Assembly (NCBI RefSeq): GCF_010993745.1 | Contig: NZ_WOTN01000001.1 | Location: 1,429,235 to 1,493,234 of the forward strand | Length of the DNA stretch: 64,000 nucleotides | Direction of reading: 5' to 3' | DNA from: Fodinicola acaciae | GTDB taxonomy: Bacteria; Actinomycetota; Actinomycetes; Mycobacteriales; HKI-0501 | Part shown: positions 1 to 8,968 of the stretch, one piece after another | Numbering within the stretch: position 1 is the stretch's first letter | Layout of the letters: each line of letters starts with the position of its first letter | Made by a program: the position numbers and the translations under genes | The notes under the pieces: generated by a model | Seen by the model: the letters and a program-made list of their open reading frames with translations, nothing else | What the model was told of the DNA's origin: nothing | Database searches by the model: none

Positions 1-272
1 GGAATGCCGTATTCGCCGAGGTTGGCGAGGTTTGCTCCGAAGGTGTTGGTTTCGACCAGGTCGGCGCCGGCGTCGAAGTATGCCGCGTGAATGTGCCGGA
101 CGACATCCGGCCTGGTCAGGTTGAGGATCTCGTTACAGCCCTCCAGTCCCTGGAAGTCGTCCAGAGTGAGATCGGCGGCCTGGAGCATGGTCCCCATGGC
201 TCCGTCGGCGATCAACACTCGTTCGGACAGGGCTTCGAGAAGCGGGTGTCGCTCTCCGAGGTTGCCAGACAT
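1..272 (-). CDS. metH: Methionine synthase, cobalamin-dependent (N-terminal fragment)
   Basis: The first 90 codons of a gene that runs off the left edge. The product starts MSGNLGERHPLLEALSERVL and continues with IADGAMGTMLQ and a downstream VETNTFGAN segment, which are hallmarks of the homocysteine-binding (pfam02574) barrel of 5-methyltetrahydrofolate-homocysteine methyltransferase. That domain binds homocysteine through zinc; the zinc cysteines would lie outside the window. The ATG has a strong GAGGAGGG ribosome site about 8 nt upstream. The gene is divergent from the PAC2 gene with only 81 bp between, too short for a cobalamin riboswitch, and none is visible. A single-domain BHMT-like enzyme cannot be excluded from this fragment. 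Confidence 0.85.
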   Translation of the reverse strand, partial: MSGNLGERHPLLEALSERVLIADGAMGTMLQAADLTLDDFQGLEGCNEILNLTRPDVVRHIHAAYFDAGADLVETNTFGANLANLGEYGI

Positions 273-353
273 GTGTCAAGGTTACCCTCCTCGGCGCGCC
301 GGTCCACACCGGTTTGGCAGTGGCCCACTCCGCGCGAGACGTAGGGTGGACGG

Positions 354-1217
354 GTGAGTGAGTTCGACGGACTGCCGACCCTACGTTCGCCCATCGCGAT
401 CGCCGCCTTCGAAGGCTGGAACGACGCGGGCGATGCCGCCACCGCCGTGGTCGAACACCTGGAGGCGGTGTGGGAGGCGGAGCCACTGGCCGCGATAGAC
501 CCCGACGACTACTACGACTTCCAGGTCAACCGGCCGACGGTCTCGATGACCGAAGGAGACGGCCGCCGCATCGAGTGGCCGACGACCCGCCTGTCCGTGT
601 GCACACCACCCGGCTCCGAGCGCGACGTCGTGCTCGTACGCGGCTTGGAGCCGAACATGCGCTGGCGCGGCTTCTGCGAGGAGCTGCTGGAGATCCTGCA
701 CGCCCTGGAGGTCGACTCGGTCATCCTCCTCGGCGCGCTGCTGGCCGACGTGCCGCACACTCGGCCGCTTCCGGTCAGCGGCAGCGCGACCGACCCGGGA
801 CTGATCGACCGGCACGGTCTGTCGCCGTCCCGGTACGAGGGGCCGACCGGCATCACCGGTGTCATGCACGAGGCCTGCGCACGCGCCGAGCTGGAGACGA
901 TGTCCTTCTGGGTCCAGGTGCCGCACTACGTCGCCCAGCCGCCGTGCCCGAAGGCCACGCTCGCACTGCTCGGCCGGCTCGAGGACGTGCTGGACATCCC
1001 GGTGCCGACCGAGGACCTGCCGGACGCGGCCGCCGCCTGGGTCTCGACCGTCGACGAGCTGGCCACCCAGGACTCCGAGATGGCCGACTACGTACGCGCG
1101 CTGGAGGAACGCGACGGCGAGGCGATGGCGCAGACCAGCGGCGAGGAGCTGGCCGCCGAGTTCGAGAACTACCTGCGCCGCCGTCGCCAGGGCCCTCCCG
1201 GCGCCACCGGGGCCTGA
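354..1217 (+). CDS. PAC2 family protein (proteasome-assembly-chaperone-like)
   Basis: A 287-residue cytosolic protein, close to the family's usual size. The N-terminus (IAAFEGWNDAGDAA) and the GALLADVPHTRP and YEGPTGITGVM segments match the PAC2 (pfam09754) proteins common in actinobacteria. These are related to eukaryotic and archaeal proteasome-assembly chaperones, but their bacterial role is not settled. The start is a GTG with no strong ribosome site (only GGGTGG upstream). The acidic, low-complexity C-terminus ends in RRRRQGPPGATGA. It is divergent from metH and convergent with the response regulator, with a terminator-like hairpin between. The family call is firm; the function is unknown. 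Confidence 0.85.
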   Translation: MSEFDGLPTLRSPIAIAAFEGWNDAGDAATAVVEHLEAVWEAEPLAAIDPDDYYDFQVNRPTVSMTEGDGRRIEWPTTRLSVCTPPGSERDVVLVRGLEPNMRWRGFCEELLEILHALEVDSVILLGALLADVPHTRPLPVSGSATDPGLIDRHGLSPSRYEGPTGITGVMHEACARAELETMSFWVQVPHYVAQPPCPKATLALLGRLEDVLDIPVPTEDLPDAAAAWVSTVDELATQDSEMADYVRALEERDGEAMAQTSGEELAAEFENYLRRRRQGPPGATGA

Positions 1218-1220
1218 CAT

Positions 1221-1273
1221 TGCCGCAACGCCTCGTTACGGGCGCCTGGTGCCAGCAACAGGGCGTTGCGGCA
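1221..1273. terminator. Bidirectional terminator-like inverted repeat
   Basis: Perfect 12-bp inverted repeat TGCCGCAACGCC / GGCGTTGCGGCA (1221-1232 and 1262-1273). It sits exactly between the stop codons of two convergent genes. The loop is long (29 nt) and contains a smaller GGCGCC pairing. There is no U-tract, which is usual in high-GC actinobacteria. Confidence 0.6.
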
Positions 1274-1281
1274 GATTCGGC

Positions 1282-1947
1282 CTACCAGCGGCGGACGTGG
1301 CCGGCTTCCCAGGCCCACAGCGCGATCGCGATCCGGCTGCGTACGCCCAGCTTGTGCGCGATCTCGACGATCCGGCGCTGCACCGAGATCGGTGAGATGT
1401 AGAGCTCGTCGCCGATCTCCGCGTCCGTACGCCCCTGCGCGACCAGCTGCGCGATGTCGATCTCCCACTCGTTGAGCAGTTCGCCGTCGACGCGCTCGTC
1501 GCCGCGGGCGATCGCGGCGCGGGTCGACATCTGGCGGAGCAGTCGTACGGCCAGCTTCGGGCTGACCAGCGTCGCGCCAGCGGCGGCGACCCGTACGCCT
1601 TCGACCGCGGGCTTCGGCCGGGTCGGCTTGAGCAGGAATCCGCAGGCGCCTTCGCGGAGCGCGTTGTAGACATACCAGTCGAGCGCGAAGGTCGTCAGCA
1701 TCACGACCCGCACCGGCTTGCGCACTCGCGGCCCGGCCAGCTGCCGGGTGAACTCCAGCGCGTCCATGCCGCGCATCCGGATGTCGGCCAGCGCCACGTC
1801 CGGCCACTTGTCCCGCGCCACCCGGAGGGCGGCTTCGCCGTCCCGTACGTCGTCGATCACCTCGATGTCCGGCTGCGACTCCAGGGTCGCGCGCAGCTTC
1901 CGGCGGTGCGCCTCTTCGTCGTCGGCGATCAGTACGCGGATGGCCAT
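1282..1947 (-). CDS. Orphan response regulator, NarL/LuxR type
   Basis: A 221-residue protein with an N-terminal receiver domain (acidic pocket at residues 9-11 in IADDEE, probable phosphorylation site Asp55 in LADIRMRGMD, and the conserved Lys in LLKPTRP). A C-terminal LuxR-type helix-turn-helix follows (about 155-215, TDAEIGDELYISPISVQRRI). The HTH is less canonical than in NarL: Pro-Ile replaces the usual TVK of the recognition helix. GGGGAGA lies upstream of the ATG. No histidine kinase is adjacent, so its input is unknown. It would act as a DNA-binding transcription factor. Confidence 0.85.
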   Translation of the reverse strand: MAIRVLIADDEEAHRRKLRATLESQPDIEVIDDVRDGEAALRVARDKWPDVALADIRMRGMDALEFTRQLAGPRVRKPVRVVMLTTFALDWYVYNALREGACGFLLKPTRPKPAVEGVRVAAAGATLVSPKLAVRLLRQMSTRAAIARGDERVDGELLNEWEIDIAQLVAQGRTDAEIGDELYISPISVQRRIVEIAHKLGVRSRIAIALWAWEAGHVRRW

Positions 1948-2180
1948 ACCCGTCTCTCCCCGGTCGACGTACGGCCGGCTTGCTGGAGGTTCAGCGAATC
2001 GCGGTGAGAATATCGGGTCGGCGCACGCCTTTGGAGTCCGAATGGCAAAACGCCGCGTATCGTACTGGTCTCGCTACCAGGGGTAGCGCGGTTACGTACC
2101 GCTCACGTCGCCGGCCGATTCCTGCTACTCGCTGTCATTTAGGAACCCAATCTGCCTATACCACTGGCAAACTTCAGGAC

Positions 2181-3143
2181 GTGTTGGAGACCTCGGCAAG
2201 ACTGCTCCAGCTGCTGTCGCTGTTGCAGAGCCCGCGTGACTGGACCGGCTCGGAGTTGGCGGAGCGGCTTGAGGTGAGCACGCGGACCGTACGCAACGAC
2301 GTCGAGCGGCTGCGCGCACTCGGCTATCCGGTGCACGCGACGCGCGGCGCGGTCGGCGGCTATCGGCTCGGCTCCGGTGCCAACCTGCCGCCGCTGTTGT
2401 TGGACGACGACGAGGCGGTGGCCGTCACGGTCGGCCTGCGAACGGCGGCCGCCGGCACGGTCTCCGGGGTCGAGGACATTTCGCTGCGGGCGCTGGCCAA
2501 GCTCGAACGCGTGTTGCCGACCCGCCTGCGTCGCCGGGTCAACGCCCTGCAGACGTACGCGGTGCCGGTGCGGCCCGACCAGCCGGCGCCGGCCGTCGAC
2601 CCCAACACGCTCATCCTGCTCGCGCAGGCCTGCCGCGATCACGACCGCGTCCGATGCGACTACCGCAGCCACGGCGGCACGGTCACAGCTCGTACGGTCG
2701 AGCCACACCGGCTGGTGAACTGGGGCCGGCGCTGGTATCTGGTCGCATACGACACCGAGCGGCACGACTGGCGGACCTTCCGCGTCGACCGGCTCGATCC
2801 GCACCCGCCGGTCGGACCGCGGTTCGCGCCGCGCCAACCGCCGGCCGACGACATCGCCGCGTACGTGTCGCAGCGCGTCTCGGCGGCCGCGTGGCGCTAT
2901 CGAGCGCGCGTCACCGTGCACGCGCCGGCCGAGCAGGTCCTCGACCGGATCAACCCGGCGGTCGGCGTCGTCGAAACGGTCGACGAGCGTACGTGCGTGC
3001 TGGACACCGGCGCGGACAGCATCGAGACGCTGGCCGTCCACCTGAGCCTGCTCGGCGTCGACTTCACCGTGACCGAGCCGCCGGAGCTGGTGGCCCACCT
3101 CCGGCTGCTCGCGACCCGCTACGCCGGCGCTACGACTTCGTGA
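2181..3143 (+). CDS. WYL-domain transcriptional regulator (YafY family)
   Basis: A 320-residue DNA-binding protein with an N-terminal HTH (residues 1-60, with LAERLEVSTRTVRNDVERL) and the YGGYRL-like element GAVGGYRLG. A WYL sensor domain covers roughly 140-215 (RWYLVAYD, WRTFRVDRL), followed by the WCX C-terminal extension. WYL domains often bind nucleotides or nucleic acid. The frame stays open upstream to 1980, but homology starts at LETSARLLQLL, so the GTG at 2181 is preferred. A TATACC -10-like box at 2157 suggests a short or absent leader. The last 14 bp overlap the convergent lipoprotein gene. The target is unknown. Confidence 0.85.
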   Translation: MLETSARLLQLLSLLQSPRDWTGSELAERLEVSTRTVRNDVERLRALGYPVHATRGAVGGYRLGSGANLPPLLLDDDEAVAVTVGLRTAAAGTVSGVEDISLRALAKLERVLPTRLRRRVNALQTYAVPVRPDQPAPAVDPNTLILLAQACRDHDRVRCDYRSHGGTVTARTVEPHRLVNWGRRWYLVAYDTERHDWRTFRVDRLDPHPPVGPRFAPRQPPADDIAAYVSQRVSAAAWRYRARVTVHAPAEQVLDRINPAVGVVETVDERTCVLDTGADSIETLAVHLSLLGVDFTVTEPPELVAHLRLLATRYAGATTS

Positions 3144-4815
3144 AGCCGGTGGTCACGTAGTTCTGCGTGCCCAGACCGGTGGCACCTTCGTTGGCGATGG
3201 TGTGCCGGAAGGCCAGGATCTGCGGCGTCTGGTAGAGCTCCAGCGAGTGGCCGGCCTGCCAGATCAGCTTGTCGACCTGGTTGTAGAGCGCGATCGCGGC
3301 CTGCCGGTCGGTGCTCTGCTGCGCCTGCAGCAGCAGTTGATCGATCTGCGCCGAGCCGATCCGGCCGTAGTTCTGGTAGACGTTGTTGCCGCTCGGCTGC
3401 CGGAAGATGTCGTAGAGCATCGACGGAAAGACCTCGTCGACCTGCCGGAACACCGCCAGGTCGAAGTCGCCGACGTTGATGTACTTCTCGAAGTAGTCGT
3501 TGCCGGGCACCTGCTTGATCTGCACGTCGACGCCGACCTGGCCGAGCATGCTCTGGATCAGCTGGGCGGTGTCCTTGCTGCTCTGGTTGCCGCTGCCGTT
3601 CAGCACGTACGTGAGCGACAACGGCTTGCCGCCCTTGGTCCGCGGCTTGCCCTGCGCGCCGGCGGTCCAGCCGGCCGCGTCCAGCAGCTTCCTGGCCGCC
3701 GCCTGGTCGAACGTGCCGTAGATCCCGGAGTTGTCCTGGTAGCCGGCCTGGTTGGGCATGAAGAAGTGGTTGCCCAGCGGCGCCAGCGCGAACGGCAGGT
3801 CCTTGGAGATCGCGCGTACGAGCGCGTTGCGGTCGACGGCCATGCCGAGCGCCTGCCGCACGCGGACATCGGTGAGCGCACCGCGCGCACTGAAGGCCAG
3901 GTGCGTCTCGTCCCAGCGCGCACCGACCCGGATGTCGGTGTTTTTCGCCGGTTTCAGCCGCTTGTACGTCTCCGGCGTACGCGCCGGCGCCTCGTCGACC
4001 TCGTTGTTCAGGTAGGCGTCGGTGATGGCCGAGGAGTCCAGCGCGCGGAAGCTGATCGCCGCGAGCTTCGGCTTGGTCCCCCAGTACGCCGGATCCGGCA
4101 CGACCGTGATCGTCTGCGTCGTCTTGTTGAGCGAGCCGATCTTCCACGGTCCCGCGGTCACCGGCACCTTCTCGATCCAGCCGGCGTTGAACGCGGCCGG
4201 TGTGTCCATCGCGACCGCCGGAAACAGCGGGTCGAACAGCAGCTGCCAGTCGCCGAAGCCCTGTTTGAAGGTCACGACCACGGCGTTTGGCGACGCCCCC
4301 TGCGCGATGCTTTCGATCTTCTCGTAACCGGCCGACGAGGAGATCTGGTAGGCCGGATTGGTGCCGTTGAGCGCCTTCCACTGCGCCTCGAAGTCGCGCC
4401 AGGTGATCGGCTTGCCGTCGGACCATTTCGCCTTCGGGTTGATGACGTAGGTGACGACCTGTTTCGGGCTGGTCGCGGTCACCGCCGCCGAGACGAGCGT
4501 GTCGGTGTGCACTTTCGGAACGCCGTCCGCGCCGCGGTCGAAGAGCTGCGGCTCGACCAGCGCGACGATCGCCTCCGCGTCGCCCTGCGCTCCGTCGGTT
4601 TGGTATTTGTTGTACTGCGTGATCCACTGCTGGATGGCCCACCGGTAGGTGCCGCCGTCGCGCAGCTCACTGACCGGCTTGGGGTTGATGTCCTGACTGT
4701 GCACGGCCGGAGCGTTGCCCTGTGGCGTTTTCGGCGCCGCCGAACAGGCACCGAGCGCGGTGACCACCGCGGTGCCGATCGCCGCCATCACCAGAAACCG
4801 CCGCGCAACCGTCAT
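3130..4815 (-). CDS. ABC importer substrate-binding lipoprotein (SBP_bac_5)
   Basis: A 561-residue extracytoplasmic binding protein of the peptide/nickel importer family (DppA/OppA-like). A lipoprotein signal peptide ends in ALGAC, with Cys24 the probable lipidated residue. The mature chain has family features such as TYVINPKAKWSDGKPITWRDF and repeated VRQALGMAVDR-type segments. The start is the ATG preceded by AAGGAG 7 nt away; an upstream in-frame codon at 4833 lacks one. It is divergent from the permease and ATPase genes, which almost certainly form one transporter with it. Ligand not predictable; peptide is the default. Confidence 0.88.
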   Translation of the reverse strand: MTVARRFLVMAAIGTAVVTALGACSAAPKTPQGNAPAVHSQDINPKPVSELRDGGTYRWAIQQWITQYNKYQTDGAQGDAEAIVALVEPQLFDRGADGVPKVHTDTLVSAAVTATSPKQVVTYVINPKAKWSDGKPITWRDFEAQWKALNGTNPAYQISSSAGYEKIESIAQGASPNAVVVTFKQGFGDWQLLFDPLFPAVAMDTPAAFNAGWIEKVPVTAGPWKIGSLNKTTQTITVVPDPAYWGTKPKLAAISFRALDSSAITDAYLNNEVDEAPARTPETYKRLKPAKNTDIRVGARWDETHLAFSARGALTDVRVRQALGMAVDRNALVRAISKDLPFALAPLGNHFFMPNQAGYQDNSGIYGTFDQAAARKLLDAAGWTAGAQGKPRTKGGKPLSLTYVLNGSGNQSSKDTAQLIQSMLGQVGVDVQIKQVPGNDYFEKYINVGDFDLAVFRQVDEVFPSMLYDIFRQPSGNNVYQNYGRIGSAQIDQLLLQAQQSTDRQAAIALYNQVDKLIWQAGHSLELYQTPQILAFRHTIANEGATGLGTQNYVTTGFTKS

Positions 4816-4879
4816 TGGCTCGCTCCTTCGCATATGGACCGCGGATCAGATTAGCCGCGATCTCACCCGTTGGCCGTGC

Positions 4880-4909
4880 ATTCTGCATTGATCGTGATAT
4901 GAACTCCAA
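4880..4909 (-). promoter_or_regulatory. Promoter of the substrate-binding lipoprotein
   Basis: Read on the minus strand: TTGGAG (4909-4904), an 18-bp spacer, then CAGAAT (4885-4880), a good sigma70-like match 65 bp upstream of the lipoprotein ATG. An inverted repeat GGACACC (4910-4916) / GGTGTCC (4942-4948) flanks the -35 in the divergent intergenic region and could be an operator for both transcription units. The operator reading is inference. Confidence 0.45.
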
Positions 4910-4983
4910 GGACACCTGTTGGACACGAGATTCCGGATAGTGGTGTCCGATGTCGGCAGTTTGTCAGGTGCGGCGGAGGTTCG

Positions 4984-5967
4984 GTGGCGGGATATCTGCT
5001 GCGACGGCTCGGTTACTACGTCGTCCTGCTGGTGATGGCGACCTTTTTGTCATATTTGCTGGCATCCGCGGCGCTGTCGCCGCGCGCGTACTTCGAGGGC
5101 AAGATCCCGCCACCGCAGCCGGCGTCGGTCGACCGCCAGCTGACCGCTTTGGGCATCAACGACCACACACCGGTGATCGTCCGGTTCGGCAGCTGGGCCG
5201 GCGGCGTGTTGCACGGCGACTTCGGCCGTACGATCGACAACACCTCGGTCAACGAGGAGTTCGGCCGGCGGCTCGGCGTCAGCCTGCGGTTGTTGCTGCT
5301 CGGCACCATCGTCGGCACGATCGCCGGCATCGCCGCCGGCGCGTACAGCGCGCTGCGACAATATCGGTTTTCCGACCGGGCGATCACCATCATTTCCTTC
5401 GTATTGCTGTCCACTCCGGTGTTCCTGCTCGCCGTGCTGCTCAAAATCGGCGCCATCGCGTTCAACCAGGCGGTCGGCGCCGACGTCATCCTGTTCACCG
5501 GCGAGAGCTCGGCCGGCCTCACCGGCGGTTTCTGGACGCATGTCTGGGACGCGGCGATCCACCTGCTGCTGCCGACCATGTCGATCGGCCTGATGACGAT
5601 CGCACTTTACAGCCGATATCAACGAAGTACGATGCTCGACGTGCTCGGCGCCGACTATCTTCGCACGGCACGCGCCAAGGGGCTGACGCAGCGGCGCGCG
5701 GTTTTCAAGCACGGCCTGCGGATCGCGCTCATTCCGATGTCGACGTTCTTCGCGTACGGTTTCCTGGGGATCGTCACCGGCGCCATCTTCACCGAGAAGA
5801 TCTTCGGCTGGAACGGCATGGGGGCCTGGTTCATCGACGCGATCAACAAAAGTGACGTCAACTCGGTGGTCACCGTCAGCATGTTCACCGCGGTTTCGGT
5901 GCTGCTGGCCGGATTAGTCGCGGACGTGCTGCACGCGGCGCTCGATCCGCGGGTCCGGGTCGGCTGA
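4984..5967 (+). CDS. ABC transporter permease, DppB type
   Basis: A 327-residue inner-membrane permease of the DppB/OppB family. About six hydrophobic segments are visible, beginning with the usual N-terminal helix in LLRRLGYYVVLLVMATFLSYLLA. The EAA loop that docks the ATPase reads DYLRTARAKGLTQRRAVFKH (about residues 220-239), and the C-terminal GAIFTEKIFGWNGMG motif is typical. The GTG start follows GGAGG by 4 nt. Its stop overlaps the next start by 1 bp (TGATG). It is the first gene of the permease-permease-ATPase operon, divergent from the binding protein. Confidence 0.9.
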   Translation: MAGYLLRRLGYYVVLLVMATFLSYLLASAALSPRAYFEGKIPPPQPASVDRQLTALGINDHTPVIVRFGSWAGGVLHGDFGRTIDNTSVNEEFGRRLGVSLRLLLLGTIVGTIAGIAAGAYSALRQYRFSDRAITIISFVLLSTPVFLLAVLLKIGAIAFNQAVGADVILFTGESSAGLTGGFWTHVWDAAIHLLLPTMSIGLMTIALYSRYQRSTMLDVLGADYLRTARAKGLTQRRAVFKHGLRIALIPMSTFFAYGFLGIVTGAIFTEKIFGWNGMGAWFIDAINKSDVNSVVTVSMFTAVSVLLAGLVADVLHAALDPRVRVG

Positions 5968-6938
5968 TGTCGACCCAACCGGAAGCACCGCCGCAGACCG
6001 TACAGGCGGAAAGTGCCGGCACCGCGGCGGTCGTCGCCGAGCATCTGGCGACCGCGCCACCGAGCCGGTTTTCGGTGGTGTTCAAGCGGTTTCGCCGTAA
6101 CACCTCGGCACTGGCCGGGCTGATCGCCATCGTGCTGCTGTTCGTGCTGGCCTTCGCCGGACCCTTCATGACGCACTGGTCGTATGCGGACATCGACTAT
6201 TCGGCGCTGCGCGATCCGCCGTCGGTCGAGCATTGGCTCGGCACCAATCCGATCGGCCAGGACGTTTTCGCCCAGACCGTACGCGGCCTGCAGAAGTCGT
6301 TGCTGATCGGCCTGTTGGTAGCGGTCTTCTCCACCGGGGTGGCCGCCGCCGTCGGCACCGCGGCCGGCTATTTCGGCGGCTGGACCGACCGGATCGCGAT
6401 GTTCTTCGTCGACCTGCTGCTGGTTTTCCCGCCGCTGCTGATCATCGCGGTCGTCTCGCCCGGCATGCGCACCTACGGCTGGCTGGCGTTCGTGGGCATC
6501 CTGGCCGTCCTGGTGTGGATGATCACCGCGCGAGTGATCCGGTCGATGACGCTTTCGCTGAAACAGCAGGAGTTCGTCAGAGTCGCGCGGTTCGCCGGCG
6601 TGCGTCCGGTGCGGATCATCCTGCGCCACATCCTGCCGAACGTGGCCTCCTTCCTCATCATCGACGCGACCATCACGGTCGGTTCCGCGGTGATGTTCGA
6701 GACCGCCTTGTCCTACTTCGGATTCGGCGTGCAGCCGCCGGACGTGTCGCTCGGAACGCTGATCGCTGCCGGCACCGGATCCGCATTGACGTATCCGTGG
6801 ATGTTTTTCTTCTCGGCCGGGCTGCTGGTGGTTTTCGTGCTGGCGATCAACCTCGTCGGCGACGGCCTGCGGGACGCGCTCGACCCGACCTCCGACCGTA
6901 CGCGGCGACGCTTCTTCTCGCGGAAGGGGCGGCGGTGA
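5967..6938 (+). CDS. ABC transporter permease, DppC type
   Basis: A 323-residue partner permease. The N-terminal cytoplasmic tail of about 50 residues is followed by a first helix (LAGLIAIVLLFVLAFAGP). The family signature HWLGTNPIGQDVFAQ occurs near residue 90, and the EAA loop is FVRVARFAGVRPVRIILRHI. It shares 1 bp with dppB upstream and 4 bp (GTGA) with the ATPase gene downstream, so all three are translationally coupled. With DppB it forms the heterodimeric channel of a peptide/nickel-type importer. Confidence 0.9.
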   Translation: MSTQPEAPPQTVQAESAGTAAVVAEHLATAPPSRFSVVFKRFRRNTSALAGLIAIVLLFVLAFAGPFMTHWSYADIDYSALRDPPSVEHWLGTNPIGQDVFAQTVRGLQKSLLIGLLVAVFSTGVAAAVGTAAGYFGGWTDRIAMFFVDLLLVFPPLLIIAVVSPGMRTYGWLAFVGILAVLVWMITARVIRSMTLSLKQQEFVRVARFAGVRPVRIILRHILPNVASFLIIDATITVGSAVMFETALSYFGFGVQPPDVSLGTLIAAGTGSALTYPWMFFFSAGLLVVFVLAINLVGDGLRDALDPTSDRTRRRFFSRKGRR

Positions 6939-8968
6939 CCGAGCCAGTGGTGCGAGTCGATGACCTGTCGGTCACCTTCGACGCGGCGACGCCGGTGCCG
7001 GCCGTGCGCGGCGTCAGTTTCCAGGTCGCACCTGGCGAAGTGCTCGGCATCGTCGGCGAGTCCGGCTCCGGCAAGTCGGTCACCGCGCTGGCCCTGATGG
7101 GACTTCTGCCAGCCTCGGCAACGGTTTCCGGGTCCGTGACGATCGCCGGCGCGCAGGTCGTCGGCGCCTCCGACCGTGCGTTGTCGCAGCTGCGCGGCCG
7201 TAAGGTGGCGATGGTCTTCCAGGATCCGTTGTCGGCCTTCACCCCGGTCTACCGGATCGGTGAGCAGCTCGCCGAAGCCGTTATGGCGCACCAAAAGGTC
7301 AGCGGCCAGGCGGCGCGGTCGCGAGCCGTGGAGCTGCTCGACCTGGTCGGCATCCCGGACGCGCGCGTACGTGCCGACGCGTTTCCGCACGAGTTTTCCG
7401 GCGGCATGCGGCAACGCGCGATGATCGCGATGGCGATCGCCAACGACCCGGACGTGTTGGTCGCCGACGAGCCGACGACCGCTCTCGACGTGACCATCCA
7501 GGCGCAGATCCTCGACGTGCTGCGGCAAGCACAGCAACAGACCGGCGCGGCGCTGGTGCTGATCAGCCACGATCTCGGCGTCATCGCCGGCTCCGCCGAC
7601 CGAGTGGCCGTGATGTATGCCGGCAAAGTGGTGGAGTCGGCGCCGGTCGGCGAGTTTTTCCGGCGACCGGTGATGCCGTACAGCCTCGGCCTGATCGGCG
7701 CCGTCCCGCGCATCGACCGTGCCGAATCGCGACCGCTCGTACCGATCCCCGGCTCGCCGCCGTCGCCGACGCGGCTGCCGTCCGGCTGCCCGTTCAGCGA
7801 CCGCTGTCCGCTGGTCGAGCCACGCTGCCGCGAAGCCGCGCCGGATTTGCGTGCCATCGCTGGCGATCACACGGTCGCCTGCCATCGCGCCGAGCACGTC
7901 ATCGAGCACTCGCTGACCCCGGACACCGTCTATCACGTGCCGGCCGCACCACCGGCCAGGCCGGCGACCGGCGTCGAGGTGCTGCGCGTCGACCGGCTGA
8001 CCAAGACTTTCCCGCTGTTGAAGGGATCGGTGTTCAAGCGGCGGGTCGGCACGGTCTATCCGGTCGACGGCGTCGACCTGACCATCCGCACCGGTGAGAC
8101 GCTCGGTCTGGTCGGTGAGTCAGGAGCCGGCAAGAGCACGACCCTGTTCGAGATCCTGGCGATGACCAGGGTCGAGTCGGGGACGGTCACGATCCTCGGC
8201 CAGCGTACCGACCAGCTCTCCGCCTCGGCCGAGCACGCGTTGCGCGCCGACGTGCAGATCGTTTTCCAGGATCCGATGGGAAGTCTCGACCCGCGGATGC
8301 CGGTCGGCGACATCATCGCCGAGCCGTTGCGGGCACAGCGCGCCGACCGTGCCGACATCGGCCGGCGCGTACCGGAGCTGCTGAAGCTGGTCGGCCTCTC
8401 CCCCGCCGACGCGACCCGGTTTCCGCACGAGTTTTCCGGCGGGCAAAGGCAACGGATCTCCATCGCGCGAGCGCTGTCGGTGCGGCCGCGGCTGCTCGTG
8501 CTCGACGAGCCGGTGTCGGCACTGGACGTGTCGATCCAGGCCGGCATCCTGAACCTGTTGCAGCGCTTGAAAACCGAGCTTGGTCTGTCGTATCTGTTCG
8601 TTTCCCACGATCTTTCGGTGATCCGGCACCTCGCCGACCGGGTCGCGGTGATGTATCTCGGTCGTACGATCGAAAGCGGCGAGGTCGACCGGGTTTTCGA
8701 CCGGCCGGCGCATCCGTACACGCGCGCGCTCCTGTCCGCCGTGCCGGTGCCGGATCCGGAGATCGAGCGCGCTCGCGAACGGGTGCTGTTGCCAGGCGAT
8801 CCGCCGAGCCCGACCCGCCGGCACACCGGCTGCCGGTTTCGCGACCGCTGTCCGCTGCACCTCACGCTCGACGAGGACGACGCGAAGCGTTGCCGGACAA
8901 CCGATCCGGACATGATCCCGGTCGCCGGCCAGCACGCGGCGGCCTGCCATTTCACCAGCCGGGTTTGA
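6935..8968 (+). CDS. Fused dual ATPase of peptide ABC importer (DppD-DppF)
   Basis: A 677-residue protein carrying two complete ABC ATPases that are usually separate DppD and DppF subunits. The first has VGESGSGKS and SGGMRQR; the second has VGESGAGKS and SGGQRQR. Each is followed by the oligopeptide-transporter C-terminal extension with its cysteine-rich CPFSDRCPL or CRFRDRCPL motif. GTG at 6935 overlaps the permease stop (GTGA). The frame is also open far upstream inside the permease gene, but that is out of register with the permease and is not used. The fusion makes one chain supply both nucleotide-binding sites. Its last 17 bp overlap the convergent SRPBCC gene. Confidence 0.92.
   Translation: MTEPVVRVDDLSVTFDAATPVPAVRGVSFQVAPGEVLGIVGESGSGKSVTALALMGLLPASATVSGSVTIAGAQVVGASDRALSQLRGRKVAMVFQDPLSAFTPVYRIGEQLAEAVMAHQKVSGQAARSRAVELLDLVGIPDARVRADAFPHEFSGGMRQRAMIAMAIANDPDVLVADEPTTALDVTIQAQILDVLRQAQQQTGAALVLISHDLGVIAGSADRVAVMYAGKVVESAPVGEFFRRPVMPYSLGLIGAVPRIDRAESRPLVPIPGSPPSPTRLPSGCPFSDRCPLVEPRCREAAPDLRAIAGDHTVACHRAEHVIEHSLTPDTVYHVPAAPPARPATGVEVLRVDRLTKTFPLLKGSVFKRRVGTVYPVDGVDLTIRTGETLGLVGESGAGKSTTLFEILAMTRVESGTVTILGQRTDQLSASAEHALRADVQIVFQDPMGSLDPRMPVGDIIAEPLRAQRADRADIGRRVPELLKLVGLSPADATRFPHEFSGGQRQRISIARALSVRPRLLVLDEPVSALDVSIQAGILNLLQRLKTELGLSYLFVSHDLSVIRHLADRVAVMYLGRTIESGEVDRVFDRPAHPYTRALLSAVPVPDPEIERARERVLLPGDPPSPTRRHTGCRFRDRCPLHLTLDEDDAKRCRTTDPDMIPVAGQHAAACHFTSRV

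Noticed and set aside
273-353. Cobalamin riboswitch upstream of metH
   Set aside because: Only 81 bp separate metH and the PAC2 gene and no B12-box-like element is visible.
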